NCBI GenBank assembly: GCA_046233115.1
Contig: JBJXHM010000001.1
Location: 1,165,616 to 1,229,615, forward strand
DNA from: JACOMY01 sp046233115
GTDB taxonomy: Bacteria > Pseudomonadota > Alphaproteobacteria > Kiloniellales > JACOMY01
Direction of reading: 5' to 3'
Length of the DNA stretch: 64,000 bases
Below, one piece after another: positions 9,091 through 18,014 of the stretch. The first letter of the stretch is position 1. Every line of letters starts with the position of its first letter. The position numbers were made by a program, and so were the translations under genes. The notes beneath the pieces are model-generated. The model ran no database searches and was not told the DNA's origin. It saw only the letters and a list, made by a program, of their open reading frames with translations.

Positions 9091-9453
9091 CTACTGGCTC
9101 TTCTTCTTGCAGAGCCGCAGCCAGTGCCGGTGTTCCTTCGGGATCTTGCCGGCCTCGCACTTGGTCCGCTCCGCGCCGTCAAGCGACATGAAACAGGAAC
9201 GCCCTTCCAGCAGGTATTGGCACCAGCCGCGGTCGACCTTGTCGTTGAAGGACATGAAGCAAGAGCGGCCCTCGATGTAGGCCTGGCAGAAGCCGCGCTC
9301 AGGCCCGTCGAAGACCATGAAGCAGGAGCGCTTCTGTGCGCAGATCTCCGGCACCCTCTGCGCCTGCAGCGGCCCGGCGGTGAGGGTCGTGAGCAGCGTC
9401 GCGACGATTGCGACGGTCGTCACCCGTGCGAAACCCCTGGTCCTTCCCGCCAT
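9091..9453 (-). CDS. Small secreted protein with three CFM cysteine repeats
   Basis: A 120-residue protein with a clear signal peptide (TTVAIVATLLTTLTAGPLQAQ, cleaved near residue 31). The mature part consists almost entirely of three tandem copies of a 20-22 residue unit, RSCFM-x-F/L-D/N-x(n)-C-x-EG, at about residues 42-62, 63-84 and 85-102. There are eight cysteines in total (38, 44, 56, 65, 78, 87, 99, 115), an even number suited to disulfides in the periplasm. The ATG at 9453 has GGAGG 7 nt upstream. It converges with the HD-domain gene (11 bp gap). I do not recognise the family. Confidence 0.75.
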   Translation of the reverse strand: MAGRTRGFARVTTVAIVATLLTTLTAGPLQAQRVPEICAQKRSCFMVFDGPERGFCQAYIEGRSCFMSFNDKVDRGWCQYLLEGRSCFMSLDGAERTKCEAGKIPKEHRHWLRLCKKKSQ

Positions 9454-9485
9454 TCTGCGTCCTCCCAACTGGCTGACCTTTGGCC

Positions 9486-10115
9486 TTAGTTCCGATCCAG
9501 CGCCAATTTGGCGCCCAGGCCGATCAGCACCGACCCGCCGAGCCAGCGCGCCACGACAAGGCTCCGGGAGCTGCGTTGCAGGCGCCGGACGATGGCCGAG
9601 GTAAGGAAGACCGCCATCAGGTCGGCCGAGGAAAAGGTCAGGTTGACGACGACACCCAGGATCAGCGACTGCAGCCAGATCGGGAAGGCGGCCGCAGGAT
9701 CGACGAATTGCGGCAGGAAGGCGACAAAGAAGAGCGCGACCTTGGGGTTCAGCAGCTCAACCAGGAAACTCTCCAAGAAGGCGCGGCGCTTCGATTTTTC
9801 TTTAAGTTCAGTCATCTCAGCGTTCTTCTTTCCTCCTCGGATCATGCCGATGCCCAGCCAAACCAGATAGAGGGCACCAAGTATCTTCACCGCCGTGTAG
9901 GCCTCCGGCACATAGCGGAAGATGGCCGAGAGGCCGAGGACGGCGCCGAGCACGTGAACGTAGCAGCCGACGTGGATGCCGAGCGCCGCGCGCAGGCCGG
10001 CCGCGCGACCGCGGGCCAGGGTCTGGGCGGCGGTGTAGAGCAGGGCCGGTCCCGGAAAGTAGGCGAAGAGCAAGGTGGCCAGCGCGAAGGCGAGCAGGAG
10101 GTCGATGCCGGGCAT
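9486..10115 (-). CDS. LysE/RhtB family exporter
   Basis: A 209-residue membrane protein with about six hydrophobic segments and hallmark LysE/RhtB stretches: FAYFPGPALLYTAAQTLARG near the N-terminus, LYLVWLGIGMIRG, and the central FLVELLNPKVALFFVAFLPQF. Family members export basic amino acids, homoserine or threonine across the inner membrane; the substrate here is unknown. The ATG at 10115 starts the conserved membrane region; an in-frame TTG at 10130 is possible. It is 32 bp upstream of the cysteine-repeat protein gene on the same strand. Confidence 0.87.
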   Translation of the reverse strand: MPGIDLLLAFALATLLFAYFPGPALLYTAAQTLARGRAAGLRAALGIHVGCYVHVLGAVLGLSAIFRYVPEAYTAVKILGALYLVWLGIGMIRGGKKNAEMTELKEKSKRRAFLESFLVELLNPKVALFFVAFLPQFVDPAAAFPIWLQSLILGVVVNLTFSSADLMAVFLTSAIVRRLQRSSRSLVVARWLGGSVLIGLGAKLALDRN

Positions 10116-10285
10116 GAGAAGAACTCGCAAGAAAGGAAACCCTGGACATCATAGTGCGGTTTTTCTTTGCCGTGTAGCTTTGGCGTCCCGCTGGGGCTTG
10201 TCAGGAAGTGGTGCGGGACGCTACCTGCTGCAGCCGTCGGGGGGCTCGACCCCGCCTCACCGTTGCCAGCGGAGTAGCAAGGCCG

Positions 10286-11011
10286 ATGCAGCTGACCAAA
10301 GAGATGCTTCAGGAATCGCGAATCATCTTTAACCACGTGCCCAAGGCCGGCGGCACCTCGCTGATCGCTCTCTTCAACGAGATCTTCGGTTCGGACCGCT
10401 GCTGGCGCCATCGCTCCAGAGACCCGATCACCGGCCTCCACACGCCGGCGATCAACAGGATGCCGACCGAGGAGTTGGAGACCTACCGCTTTCTCGCCGG
10501 GCACTTCGACTACGGGAACCACGAGCGCTTCACCACGCCCTCGCTCTACATCGGCGTGATGCGCGACCCCTACGAGCGGGTCATCTCCGACTACTTCTTC
10601 AACAAGGGCCAGGGCCGGGAGGATCTGATGGAGCAGACCAACCGGACAACCCTGGAGGAATACGTCCTGGAAAAGATGGCCTCTGAGACAAGCCGCCTGG
10701 TGGCCTCGTCGCAGTCGCTCTACCTCACCGGCCAGCCCCTTGCCGATGTGGCCATCCCGATCATTGAGGCGCACTACCTGGCGATCTGCACCAACGAGCA
10801 GCTCGACGAGATGCAGCGCATGCTGGCCCGACTCTACGACCGGCCCGACTTGGCGCCGGTGAAGGTCAACGTCACTCTTGCCGAGAAGGTGGACACTGAG
10901 ATCTCGGCTGCCACCCGGGCAAAGATGGACGAGCGCTTCGAGGAAGATTACAAGCTGCTCTCCTGGGTCCACCGCGCCTTCGAGACCAAGTACCGCCTGC
11001 AGCTTCTCTAG
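10286..11011 (+). CDS. Sulfotransferase-like protein (PAPS-dependent fold)
   Basis: A 241-residue protein with the two nucleotide-binding motifs of sulfotransferases. The 5'-phosphosulfate loop HVPKAGGTS lies at residues 17-25, and the 3'-phosphate motif RDPYERVISDYF at 93-104. This fits the membrane-sugar or polysaccharide sulfotransferase family (Sulfotransfer_2-like). The ATG at 10286 was chosen because GGAG lies 11 nt upstream and the conserved domain starts right after it. It stands alone between the divergent LysE gene and the hydroxyacid dehydrogenase. The acceptor could be a cell-surface glycan. Confidence 0.78.
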   Translation: MQLTKEMLQESRIIFNHVPKAGGTSLIALFNEIFGSDRCWRHRSRDPITGLHTPAINRMPTEELETYRFLAGHFDYGNHERFTTPSLYIGVMRDPYERVISDYFFNKGQGREDLMEQTNRTTLEEYVLEKMASETSRLVASSQSLYLTGQPLADVAIPIIEAHYLAICTNEQLDEMQRMLARLYDRPDLAPVKVNVTLAEKVDTEISAATRAKMDERFEEDYKLLSWVHRAFETKYRLQLL

Positions 11012-11173
11012 CCGGCCCGAGGCAGCGCCAACCCTATCCAGCGAATCTTGCCTTCTCTATCAGGGATTTACCTTGTCTGATCGGGCCGCCCGCCGGACAA
11101 GGACTGGCATCGGCGGCCGATTTGTGTCTGCATAGGGGGAAGGGCGCAGAGGAGTCCGGAGGGGAGGGCGGTG

Positions 11174-12139
11174 ATGGCCGGCAAGGCGAAGCTCCTGGTA
11201 ACCCGCAAGCTGCCGGCGGCGGTGGAGGCGCGCATGGCGCGCGACTACGCGGTCGACCTCAATGCCGACGACCGGCTCTACGACAGCGAGGAACTGATCC
11301 AGCGGGCCGAAGGCTGCGCCGTGATCGTGCCCTGCCACACCGAGCATCTCTCGCACGACGTGATCCTGCGTCTGCCGGGCTCGGTCCGACTGATCGCCAA
11401 CTACTCCGTCGGCTACAACCACGTCGATGTCGCCGCGGCGGCCGAGCGCGGGATCGTTGTCACCAACACGCCCGACGTGCTGAGCGATGCGACGGCCGAG
11501 ATCACCATGCTGGTGCTGCTGGGTGCGGCACGCCGCGCTGCGGAGGGCGAGCGGCTGGTGCGCGACGGCACCTGGAAGGACTGGTCGCCGCAGTTCATGG
11601 TCGGAACCCAGGTGACCGGCAAGCGGCTGGGTATCGTCGGCATGGGCCGGGTGGGCCAGGTCTTCGCGCGGCGCGCCCGCGGCTTCGGCATGGAGGTGCA
11701 TTACCACAACCGCCACCCGCTGGAGCTGCCGCCGGACGAGCCGGCGATCTACCACGCAGACCTGGCCTCGATGCTGCCGCTCTGCGACGTGGTCTCGCTG
11801 CATTGCCCGGCGACGCCCGAGACCGAGGGGCTGGTCGACCGGGCCTTCATCGCGCTGTTGCCGCGCCACGCTATCCTGGTGAACACGGCGCGCGGCACCC
11901 TGGTCGAGGACGCGGCCCTGATCGAGGCGCTGCAGAGCGGGCGGATCGCGGCCGCCGGACTCGATGTCTTTGCCGGCGAACCCCACCCCGACCCCCGCTA
12001 CCGCAGCCTTTGGAACACCTTCCTGCTGCCGCACATCGGTAGTGCCACCCACGAAACCCGCGATGCGATGGGTTTCCGCGCGCTCGCCAACATCGACGCC
12101 TTCCTGGCCGGACGGGAGCCGGGCGACCGCGTCGCGTGA
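11174..12139 (+). CDS. D-isomer-specific 2-hydroxyacid dehydrogenase
   Basis: A 321-residue cytosolic NAD(P)H enzyme that interconverts 2-oxoacids and D-2-hydroxyacids, closest in layout to glyoxylate/hydroxypyruvate reductases. Visible features are the dinucleotide-binding GMGRVG at 156-161, catalytic R240 (NTARG), E269 (FAGEP) and H287 (LPHIGSAT). The ATG at 11174 (preceded by GTG at 11171) follows GGGGAGGG. It is followed on the same strand after 167 bp by a TRAP importer of the keto-acid/aromatic-acid type, so it may act on an imported oxo- or hydroxyacid. Confidence 0.88.
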   Translation: MAGKAKLLVTRKLPAAVEARMARDYAVDLNADDRLYDSEELIQRAEGCAVIVPCHTEHLSHDVILRLPGSVRLIANYSVGYNHVDVAAAAERGIVVTNTPDVLSDATAEITMLVLLGAARRAAEGERLVRDGTWKDWSPQFMVGTQVTGKRLGIVGMGRVGQVFARRARGFGMEVHYHNRHPLELPPDEPAIYHADLASMLPLCDVVSLHCPATPETEGLVDRAFIALLPRHAILVNTARGTLVEDAALIEALQSGRIAAAGLDVFAGEPHPDPRYRSLWNTFLLPHIGSATHETRDAMGFRALANIDAFLAGREPGDRVA

Positions 12140-12141
12140 TT

Positions 12142-12158
12142 TTGCGTTCTTAATGCAA
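12142..12158. promoter_or_regulatory. Candidate operator (17-bp near-palindrome) upstream of TRAP operon
   Basis: TTGCGTT-CTT-AATGCAA is a 7-bp near-palindrome with a 3-bp centre, just after the dehydrogenase stop codon and about 150 bp ahead of dctP. Its size fits a dimeric regulator such as a GntR or LacI protein. No regulator gene is adjacent. It is identified by symmetry only. Confidence 0.3.
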
Positions 12159-12306
12159 TTTTGCCGGATCGCGCTTGCGGTGTGTTCTCTTGCCTTTTAC
12201 CATGACCAAAAGAGAAGAAGGGGGAAAAAGGCATCAAAGCCGATGAACCCTCTCATTCAATCTCCAAATCAACCCCGAACGGGGATAACTTGGGAGGAAT
12301 GGTTAG

Positions 12307-13443
12307 ATGAGCGAAGCCATTGATAAAGCCGGTAAAAGTAAAGCGACCCGGCGGCGCTTCCTGAAGGGCGGTGCCGCCCTTGGCGCTGCTGCGGTGGCTA
12401 TGCCGAGTGTGGCGCGTGCGGCGCCGATTACCTTGAAGATGCAAAGTTCTTGGGGCGCCAAGGCGATCTTCCAGACCATGGCGCAACAGTACGTCGACCG
12501 TGTCGAGGCCATGTCGGGTGGGCGTCTGAAGATCGACCTGCTGCCGGCCGGCGCCGTGGTCAAGGCCTTCCAGGTGCAGGACGCCTGCAACGACGGCATC
12601 ATCGACGCCGCGCATACCGTGACCGCCTATTGGTACGGCAAGGACAAGGCCGCCTCGCTGTTCGGCACCGGTCCGGTCTTCGGGGCCGACGCCTCGCAGA
12701 TTCTGGCCTGGATCCACTACGGCGGCGGCAAGGATCTCTACCGTGAACTGGTGCAGGACAAGCTGGAGCTGAACCTGGTCGGCTTCTTCTGCATGCCGAT
12801 GCCGACCCAGCCGCTCGGCTGGTTCAACGATCGCATCACCAGCGCCGAGCAGTTGCAGGGCCTGAAGTATCGAACGGTGGGTCTGGCAACCGATATCATG
12901 CAGGGCATCGGGGTGCGCGTCACCCAGCTTCCCGGCGGCGAGATCGTCCCGGCACTGGAGCGCGGCGTGATCGAGGCCTTCGAGTTCAACAACCCGACCT
13001 CGGACCTGGAGTTCGGCGCCCAGGACGTGCGCAAGGTCTACATGATGGGCTCGTTCCACCAGGCGGCCGAGTTCTTCGAGATCATCTTCAACAAGGACAA
13101 GTTCGACTCCCTGGATCCGGACCTGCAGGCCATCCTGGAGCACAGTGCCGAGGCTGCGAACACCTCCAACTTCGGCCTGGCGATGGACAGCTACTCTGCC
13201 TCGTTGCAGGACCTGATCAACAAGTACGACGTGAAGGTCTACCGCACGCCGGAAAGCGTGATGTCGGCCCAGCTGGACTCCTGGGACGAGGTCCTGAAGA
13301 AGCTGAACGAAGATCCCTACTTCAAGAAGGTGGTGGACAGCCAGAAGGCCTGGTCGGAGCGGGTGGCCTACTACTCGTTGATGAACCAGGCCGACTACAG
13401 GCTGGCCTTCAACCACTACTTCCCCGGAAAGCTCGACACCTAG
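12307..13443 (+). CDS. dctP: TRAP transporter substrate-binding protein (DctP family)
   Basis: A 378-residue periplasmic binding protein with a Tat signal peptide (ATRRRFLKGGAAL, cleaved after PSVARA near residue 38). The DctP-fold hallmark is LKYRTVGLATDIMQ followed by LPGGEIVPALERGVIEAFEF, which contains the region that usually carries the carboxylate-binding arginine. The sequence resembles the TakP/FcbT1 (COG4663) branch, which binds 2-oxoacids or aromatic acids. The start at 12307 has GGAGG 10 nt upstream. It is the first gene of dctP-dctQ-dctM-amidase. Confidence 0.88.
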   Translation: MSEAIDKAGKSKATRRRFLKGGAALGAAAVAMPSVARAAPITLKMQSSWGAKAIFQTMAQQYVDRVEAMSGGRLKIDLLPAGAVVKAFQVQDACNDGIIDAAHTVTAYWYGKDKAASLFGTGPVFGADASQILAWIHYGGGKDLYRELVQDKLELNLVGFFCMPMPTQPLGWFNDRITSAEQLQGLKYRTVGLATDIMQGIGVRVTQLPGGEIVPALERGVIEAFEFNNPTSDLEFGAQDVRKVYMMGSFHQAAEFFEIIFNKDKFDSLDPDLQAILEHSAEAANTSNFGLAMDSYSASLQDLINKYDVKVYRTPESVMSAQLDSWDEVLKKLNEDPYFKKVVDSQKAWSERVAYYSLMNQADYRLAFNHYFPGKLDT

Positions 13444-13558
13444 CGGCGAGCGCGGATCCGCGTGGGATCGGCCGGGGAGGGAGCGCGCAGCTCCGCTCTC
13501 TGGTCGGACCCGCGGTCCGGTTCCGAGGCTTCTGTCTCTGGCGTGAAGGGGAAGGGTG

Positions 13559-14188
13559 ATGGAGCGCTACATCGCCGTAGCCGACAAGATATCCGCCTGG
13601 TTCGGCAAGGTTTTCGCCTGGGCGATCATGGTCATGACCTTCGCCGTGGGCTATGAGGTCTTCGTGCGCTATCTGCTGCGCGATCCGACCTCCTGGGCCT
13701 TCGACATCAGCTACATGATGTATGGCACGCTCTTCATGATGGCCGGCGCCTATACCCTGTCGCGCGACGGCCATGTGCGCGGCGACTTCGTCTACCGCCT
13801 CTGGAAGCCGAAGGTCCGCGCTACGGTAGAGCTGGTGCTCTACTTCCTCTTCTTCTTCCCCGGTGTCCTGGCGCTGGTCTTCGCCGGTTGGCACTACTCC
13901 TCCCGCTCCTGGAAGTACGCCGAGGTTAGCGTGATGAGCCCGGCCAACGTGCCGATCTTCCAGTTCAAGACGGTGATCGTGGCGGCCGGGATCCTGCTGG
14001 TGATCCAGGGCATCGCCCAGGTCTTCCGCTGCATCATCTGCATCCGCACCGGCGTCTGGCCGCTGCCCGAAGAAGACGTCGAAGAGCTGGAGGACGTGCT
14101 GCTGAAGCAGCATGAGGAAGAGATCCTGAAACACGGGTCCGAGGCGATCGACGTGGTCCAGCCGGGGAAGGAGACCAAGGATGTCTGA
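13559..14188 (+). CDS. dctQ: TRAP transporter small permease (DctQ family)
   Basis: A 209-residue membrane protein with four hydrophobic segments and the DctQ hallmarks YEVFVRYLLRDPTSWAFD and the basic VRGDFVY loop. It pairs with the large permease, and its 3' end overlaps dctM by 8 bp. The C-terminus is an acidic, charged cytoplasmic tail. The ATG at 13559 directly follows an in-frame GTG; GGGGAAGGG lies upstream. Confidence 0.87.
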   Translation: MERYIAVADKISAWFGKVFAWAIMVMTFAVGYEVFVRYLLRDPTSWAFDISYMMYGTLFMMAGAYTLSRDGHVRGDFVYRLWKPKVRATVELVLYFLFFFPGVLALVFAGWHYSSRSWKYAEVSVMSPANVPIFQFKTVIVAAGILLVIQGIAQVFRCIICIRTGVWPLPEEDVEELEDVLLKQHEEEILKHGSEAIDVVQPGKETKDV

Positions 14189-16016
14189 TCCCGTCATTGC
14201 CGTCTTGATGCTCGGGGTCTTCATCCTCGTCATCCTGCTGGGCTTTCCGATCGCCTTCACCCTAATGGCGATGGGTGTGGCCTTCGGTTACTACGCCTAC
14301 TTCGACGCCGAGCGGATGAGCTCGCTGCTCGACAACCGCATCTTCGACCTGCTGGTGAACCAGACCTATTCGGTCATGGCCAACGACGTGCTGACCGCGG
14401 TGCCGCTCTTCCTCTTCATGGGCTACATCGTCGAGCGCGCGAACATCGTCGACCGGCTATTCTACACCCTGAACATCGCCGCGCGCCGTCTGCCGGGCTC
14501 GATGGCGATCGCGGCACTGGCGACCTGTGCCCTCTTCGCCACTGCGACGGGGATCATCGGTGCGGTGGTGACCCTGATGGGCCTGCTCGCCTTTCCGGCC
14601 ATGCTGAAGGCGCGCTACGACACCTCCTTCGCGGCCGGCGTCATCTGCGCCGGCGGTTGCCTCGGCATCCTGATCCCGCCCAGCATCATGCTGATCGTCT
14701 ATGCCGCGACCTCGAACGTCTCGATCGTGAAGCTCTACGCCGGCGCCATGTTCCCCGGCATCCTGTTGGCCGGACTCTACATGCTCTATGTCACGGTCCG
14801 GGCCTGGTTGAACCCCAAGCTGGCACCGAAGCCGAAGGCGGAGGAGGTGCAGGACATCACCAAGCTGCAGGTCGTGCAGATGGTGATCACCTCCTTCTTC
14901 CCGCTGGCTTTCCTGATCCTCTCGGTGCTGGGGGCCATCCTGGCCGGGCTCGCCACCCCCTCGGAGGCGGCCTCGGTCGGCGCTCTGGGCGGATTGCTGC
15001 TGGCGATCGCCTACCGCGTGTCGGCGGTGCTGAAGGGGAGGGCCAGCGCGCCCTGGGCACAGCCCGGCTCTGTCCTGGCTAAGGACTGGTGGGCTGAGGC
15101 GGTGGGCGTGGGGGCAAGCCTGATCCTGGGCCTCTACACCGCCTACGTGATCATCTTTCAGGTGGCCCGCAATATCGCGGTGGGCGAGCCGATCTCGCTG
15201 GTCGGCGGCCTCTTCGGCGCGCCCTTCGTCGCGGTCGGCATCAGCCTGGTGCTGGGCTTCGCCGTGGTGCTGCTGGGCGACCGGCTGCCCTTCCTTGGAC
15301 GCTTCAAGCCGCGCCAGGAGGCGGCGCGCGCGATGATGGTCTTCGCTGGCAAGGGGGCGACGATCGGTGGCCTGCTGGGCGTCGCCTACCTGGTATTGAT
15401 GAACAGCGGCTTCGAGCAGGAGGTCACCAGCCGGCTGTCCTGGTGGGGCGTCGACGTCGGATTCTACGCCGGCGCGGTCGGCTGGTTCGGCTGGCGCACC
15501 CTGGAACGCTCGGTGCTCAGCGAATCGATCTACCTGACGGTCAGGACCTCGGCCATGGTCTGCTGGCTCTTCGTCGGCTCCTGGACCTTCTCGTCGGTCT
15601 TCTCCTACCTGGGCGGCGAGCAGCTCATCAGCGAGTTCGTGATCGGCATGGACCTCTCGCCTATCGCCTTCCTGATCATGGCCCAGCTCATCATCTTCCT
15701 GCTCGGCTGGCCGCTGGAGTGGAGCGAGATCATCATCATCTTCGTGCCGATCTTCCTGCCGCTGCTGCCGGTCTTCGGCGTCGATCCGCTGTTCTTCGGG
15801 ATCCTGATCGCGCTGAACCTGCAGACCTCCTTCCTGACGCCGCCGATGGCGATGGCCGCATACTATCTGAAGGGAGTCTCGCCGCCGCATGTCCAGCTCA
15901 TGCAGATTTTCAAGGGTGTGATGCCTTTCCTGTCGATGATCATTCTGGCTATGGTCATCATCTACATCTTCCCTGAAATCGCACTCTGGTTGCCGGAGCA
16001 GGTTTATGGCCATTAG
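14181..16016 (+). CDS. dctM: TRAP transporter large permease (DctM family) with internal insertion
   Basis: Large ion-coupled permease of 611 residues, much longer than the roughly 425-450 of a standard DctM. The N-terminal half (LMGLLAFPAMLKARYDTSFAAGV, CLGILIPPSIMLIVYAA) and C-terminal half (SESIYLTVRTSAMV, LQTSFLTPPMAMAAYYL) match the family. Between residues about 279 and 440 lies an insertion with about four extra hydrophobic segments and a charged loop. It overlaps dctQ by 8 bp and the amidase gene by 11 bp, so it is tightly coupled. Confidence 0.88.
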   Translation: MSDPVIAVLMLGVFILVILLGFPIAFTLMAMGVAFGYYAYFDAERMSSLLDNRIFDLLVNQTYSVMANDVLTAVPLFLFMGYIVERANIVDRLFYTLNIAARRLPGSMAIAALATCALFATATGIIGAVVTLMGLLAFPAMLKARYDTSFAAGVICAGGCLGILIPPSIMLIVYAATSNVSIVKLYAGAMFPGILLAGLYMLYVTVRAWLNPKLAPKPKAEEVQDITKLQVVQMVITSFFPLAFLILSVLGAILAGLATPSEAASVGALGGLLLAIAYRVSAVLKGRASAPWAQPGSVLAKDWWAEAVGVGASLILGLYTAYVIIFQVARNIAVGEPISLVGGLFGAPFVAVGISLVLGFAVVLLGDRLPFLGRFKPRQEAARAMMVFAGKGATIGGLLGVAYLVLMNSGFEQEVTSRLSWWGVDVGFYAGAVGWFGWRTLERSVLSESIYLTVRTSAMVCWLFVGSWTFSSVFSYLGGEQLISEFVIGMDLSPIAFLIMAQLIIFLLGWPLEWSEIIIIFVPIFLPLLPVFGVDPLFFGILIALNLQTSFLTPPMAMAAYYLKGVSPPHVQLMQIFKGVMPFLSMIILAMVIIYIFPEIALWLPEQVYGH

Positions 16017-17349
16017 CGAGACGATCGCCCCTGAAAAGATATCGGTTTGTGAGGCGGCTTCGGCCATCGCGGCCGGTAGCCTCTCGTCCCGAAAGCTGGT
16101 CGAGGGCTATCTCGCGCGGGTGGCGGAGGAGGAGCCGCGGGTGCGGGCCTGGGCGGCGATCGATCCCGACCACGCCCTGGCCCAGGCCGATGCCGCCGAC
16201 GCCTACCGCAAGAGCGGACAGCCGCTGGGGCCGCTGCACGGCATTCCGGTCGGCATCAAGGACGTGATCGACACGCGCGACTACCCGACCGCCTGCGGCA
16301 TCGCCGCCTATGCCGGGCGCCAGCCGGATGCCGATTCCGCAGCGGTCGCCAGGCTGCGCGCGGCCGGCGCCGTCATCCTGGGCAAGACGGTGACGACCGA
16401 GCATGCGCTCTACACCCCCGGCGTGACCCGCAACCCGCTGGACGTGACCCGCACCCCCGGCGGCTCCTCCAGCGGCTCGGCCGCGGCGGTGGCAGCGGGC
16501 ATGGTGCCGCTCGCGCTGGGTACCCAGACCGCAGGCTCGGTGCTGCGTCCGGCATCTTTCTGCGGCCTGATCGGCTACAAGCCGACCTTCGGGCGGATCT
16601 CGCGCGTCGGCATGCTGCCGATCGCCGGCCACCTGGACTGCATCGGCAGCTTCGCGCACAGTCTGGAGGACACCGCCCTGCTGGCCGACGCGCTCTTCGG
16701 TTACGATCCGGCGGACGGCGAAATGCAGCCGCGGCCGGCGCCGAGGCTCTCCGAGACCCTGGCCTCGGCACCGCCGGCGCCGCCGCTCTTCGCCTTCGTC
16801 GAGCAGCCGGGCTGGGAGCGAGCCGACGCCGACTGCAAGGACGGCTTCGGCGAACTCCTACAGCACCTGGGCGATTCCTGCGATCGCATCGACTGGCCCG
16901 AGGTGATGCAGCGCGCGGACGCGATCTTCGAGACCATCATCTCGGCTGAGCTGTCGCGCAGTGCCTCGGCGCTCTACAACCGCCACAAGGACAGCCTCAG
17001 CCCCGGCCTGCGCGAGGGCATCGAGGCCGGCCGCAAGGTCCTGGCGCACGACTACCTGCTGGCGCTGGACTGGCAGCAGTTGATTCGTAGCGGCCTGGAC
17101 CAGGTCTTCGAGCGCTATGACGCGATCCTGACCGCCACCGCGCTGGGCCAGGCGCCCGGCATCGAGACCACGGGCGACCCGCTGTTCTGCCGGCTCTGGA
17201 CACTCTATGGCGGGCCCTGCGTGACCCTGCCGCTGCTGCAGGGCGCCGAGGGGCTGCCGATCGGTGTCCAGCTCATCGGGCGCTACGGCGAAGACGGCCG
17301 CCTACTACGCACCGCGCGCTGGCTGCTGGAGCGCTGCCGGCAAGATTAG
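16006..17349 (+). CDS. Amidase (amidase-signature family, GatA-like)
   Basis: A 447-residue serine amidase. The catalytic triad Lys/cis-Ser/Ser is visible as K85 (VGIKDVIDT), S154 in GGSSSGSAAAVAAG and S178 in TQTAGSVLRP. It hydrolyses carboxamides to acid plus ammonia. It overlaps dctM by 11 bp, so a TRAP-imported compound is probably its substrate or is related to it. No gatB/gatC is nearby, so a catabolic amidase is more likely than a tRNA amidotransferase. Confidence 0.87.
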   Translation: MAISETIAPEKISVCEAASAIAAGSLSSRKLVEGYLARVAEEEPRVRAWAAIDPDHALAQADAADAYRKSGQPLGPLHGIPVGIKDVIDTRDYPTACGIAAYAGRQPDADSAAVARLRAAGAVILGKTVTTEHALYTPGVTRNPLDVTRTPGGSSSGSAAAVAAGMVPLALGTQTAGSVLRPASFCGLIGYKPTFGRISRVGMLPIAGHLDCIGSFAHSLEDTALLADALFGYDPADGEMQPRPAPRLSETLASAPPAPPLFAFVEQPGWERADADCKDGFGELLQHLGDSCDRIDWPEVMQRADAIFETIISAELSRSASALYNRHKDSLSPGLREGIEAGRKVLAHDYLLALDWQQLIRSGLDQVFERYDAILTATALGQAPGIETTGDPLFCRLWTLYGGPCVTLPLLQGAEGLPIGVQLIGRYGEDGRLLRTARWLLERCRQD

Positions 17350-17386
17350 CCCGGCACCGGCGACCGGTGCCGCAAGGGGAGGGACG

Positions 17387-17566
17387 ATGGCTATGGTGGA
17401 TAGACTGACGACCTTGCTGGCCTTGTTGCTCTTCACGGCCTTTCTTGCGGTCGTGGTGATCTTTGTCCAGGAGGTTGACCTGGCGATCATCGTCCTGCTG
17501 GTCCTGGTCATGGCCTTCGTCGAGTTCCGGCCGGTCATCCTGGGCGGCAGGAAGGACGCAGACTAA
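17387..17566 (+). CDS. Small two-helix membrane protein
   Basis: A 59-residue protein made of two hydrophobic segments (residues 8-26 and 30-47) joined by EVDL and ending in a basic/acidic tail GGRKDAD. The ATG at 17387 has AGGGGAGGG about 4 nt upstream. It lies 37 bp after the amidase gene and may be the last gene of the TRAP operon. I do not recognise a family; it could stabilise the transporter. Confidence 0.55.
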   Translation: MAMVDRLTTLLALLLFTAFLAVVVIFVQEVDLAIIVLLVLVMAFVEFRPVILGGRKDAD

Positions 17567-17646
17567 AAGGCAGTGCGGCATGCCATTCCGGCCTGCCGCA
17601 CCGTTCCGTCTGGCAATCTTTTTCGCGGGCCAGCCGAAAGCGAGGG

Positions 17647-17844
17647 TTACTCGCTCTCCTCCTCCGTTTCGCTCTCTTCTTCCGACCCGCTCAGTTTCGC
17701 TTCGACTCGCTGTTGGAAGCGGGCCGCGCGCAGGAGGTATTTCTCCATATCGCGGACGGAGTCGGTCGTCCAGGTGCCGTCTGCTTTGCGCGCGCCCTTC
17801 ATCATAGCCAGTTCGCGCATGATCTCGATGGTAACCAGATCCAT
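17647..17844 (-). CDS. Short conserved-looking protein with acidic tail
   Basis: A 65-residue soluble protein starting MDLVTIEIMRELAMMKGARK and ending in a run of Glu/Ser (GSEEESETEEESE). The ATG at 17844 has AGGAAG 11 nt upstream. The middle section is helical, with basic and acidic residues, and contains no cysteine. Upstream in-frame sequence is not protein-like and was left out. Function unknown. It is divergent from the iron-binding protein gene. Confidence 0.5.
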   Translation of the reverse strand: MDLVTIEIMRELAMMKGARKADGTWTTDSVRDMEKYLLRAARFQQRVEAKLSGSEEESETEEESE

Positions 17845-18014
17845 GGTGTCGTCGCTTCCTTCACATCGTCTGGCATCGGCGGACGAATGCCCGCCTGGAC
17901 CGAATGAGCAATTGTTAGCCGAGCCGGCGGCGCCGGCAAAGGGGTCTCTTACTCGGCAGGCTTTCCGGCGCTCATCCCAACGCGCGCACAGGCTAGCGAG
18001 AAAGGTTTGCGAAT

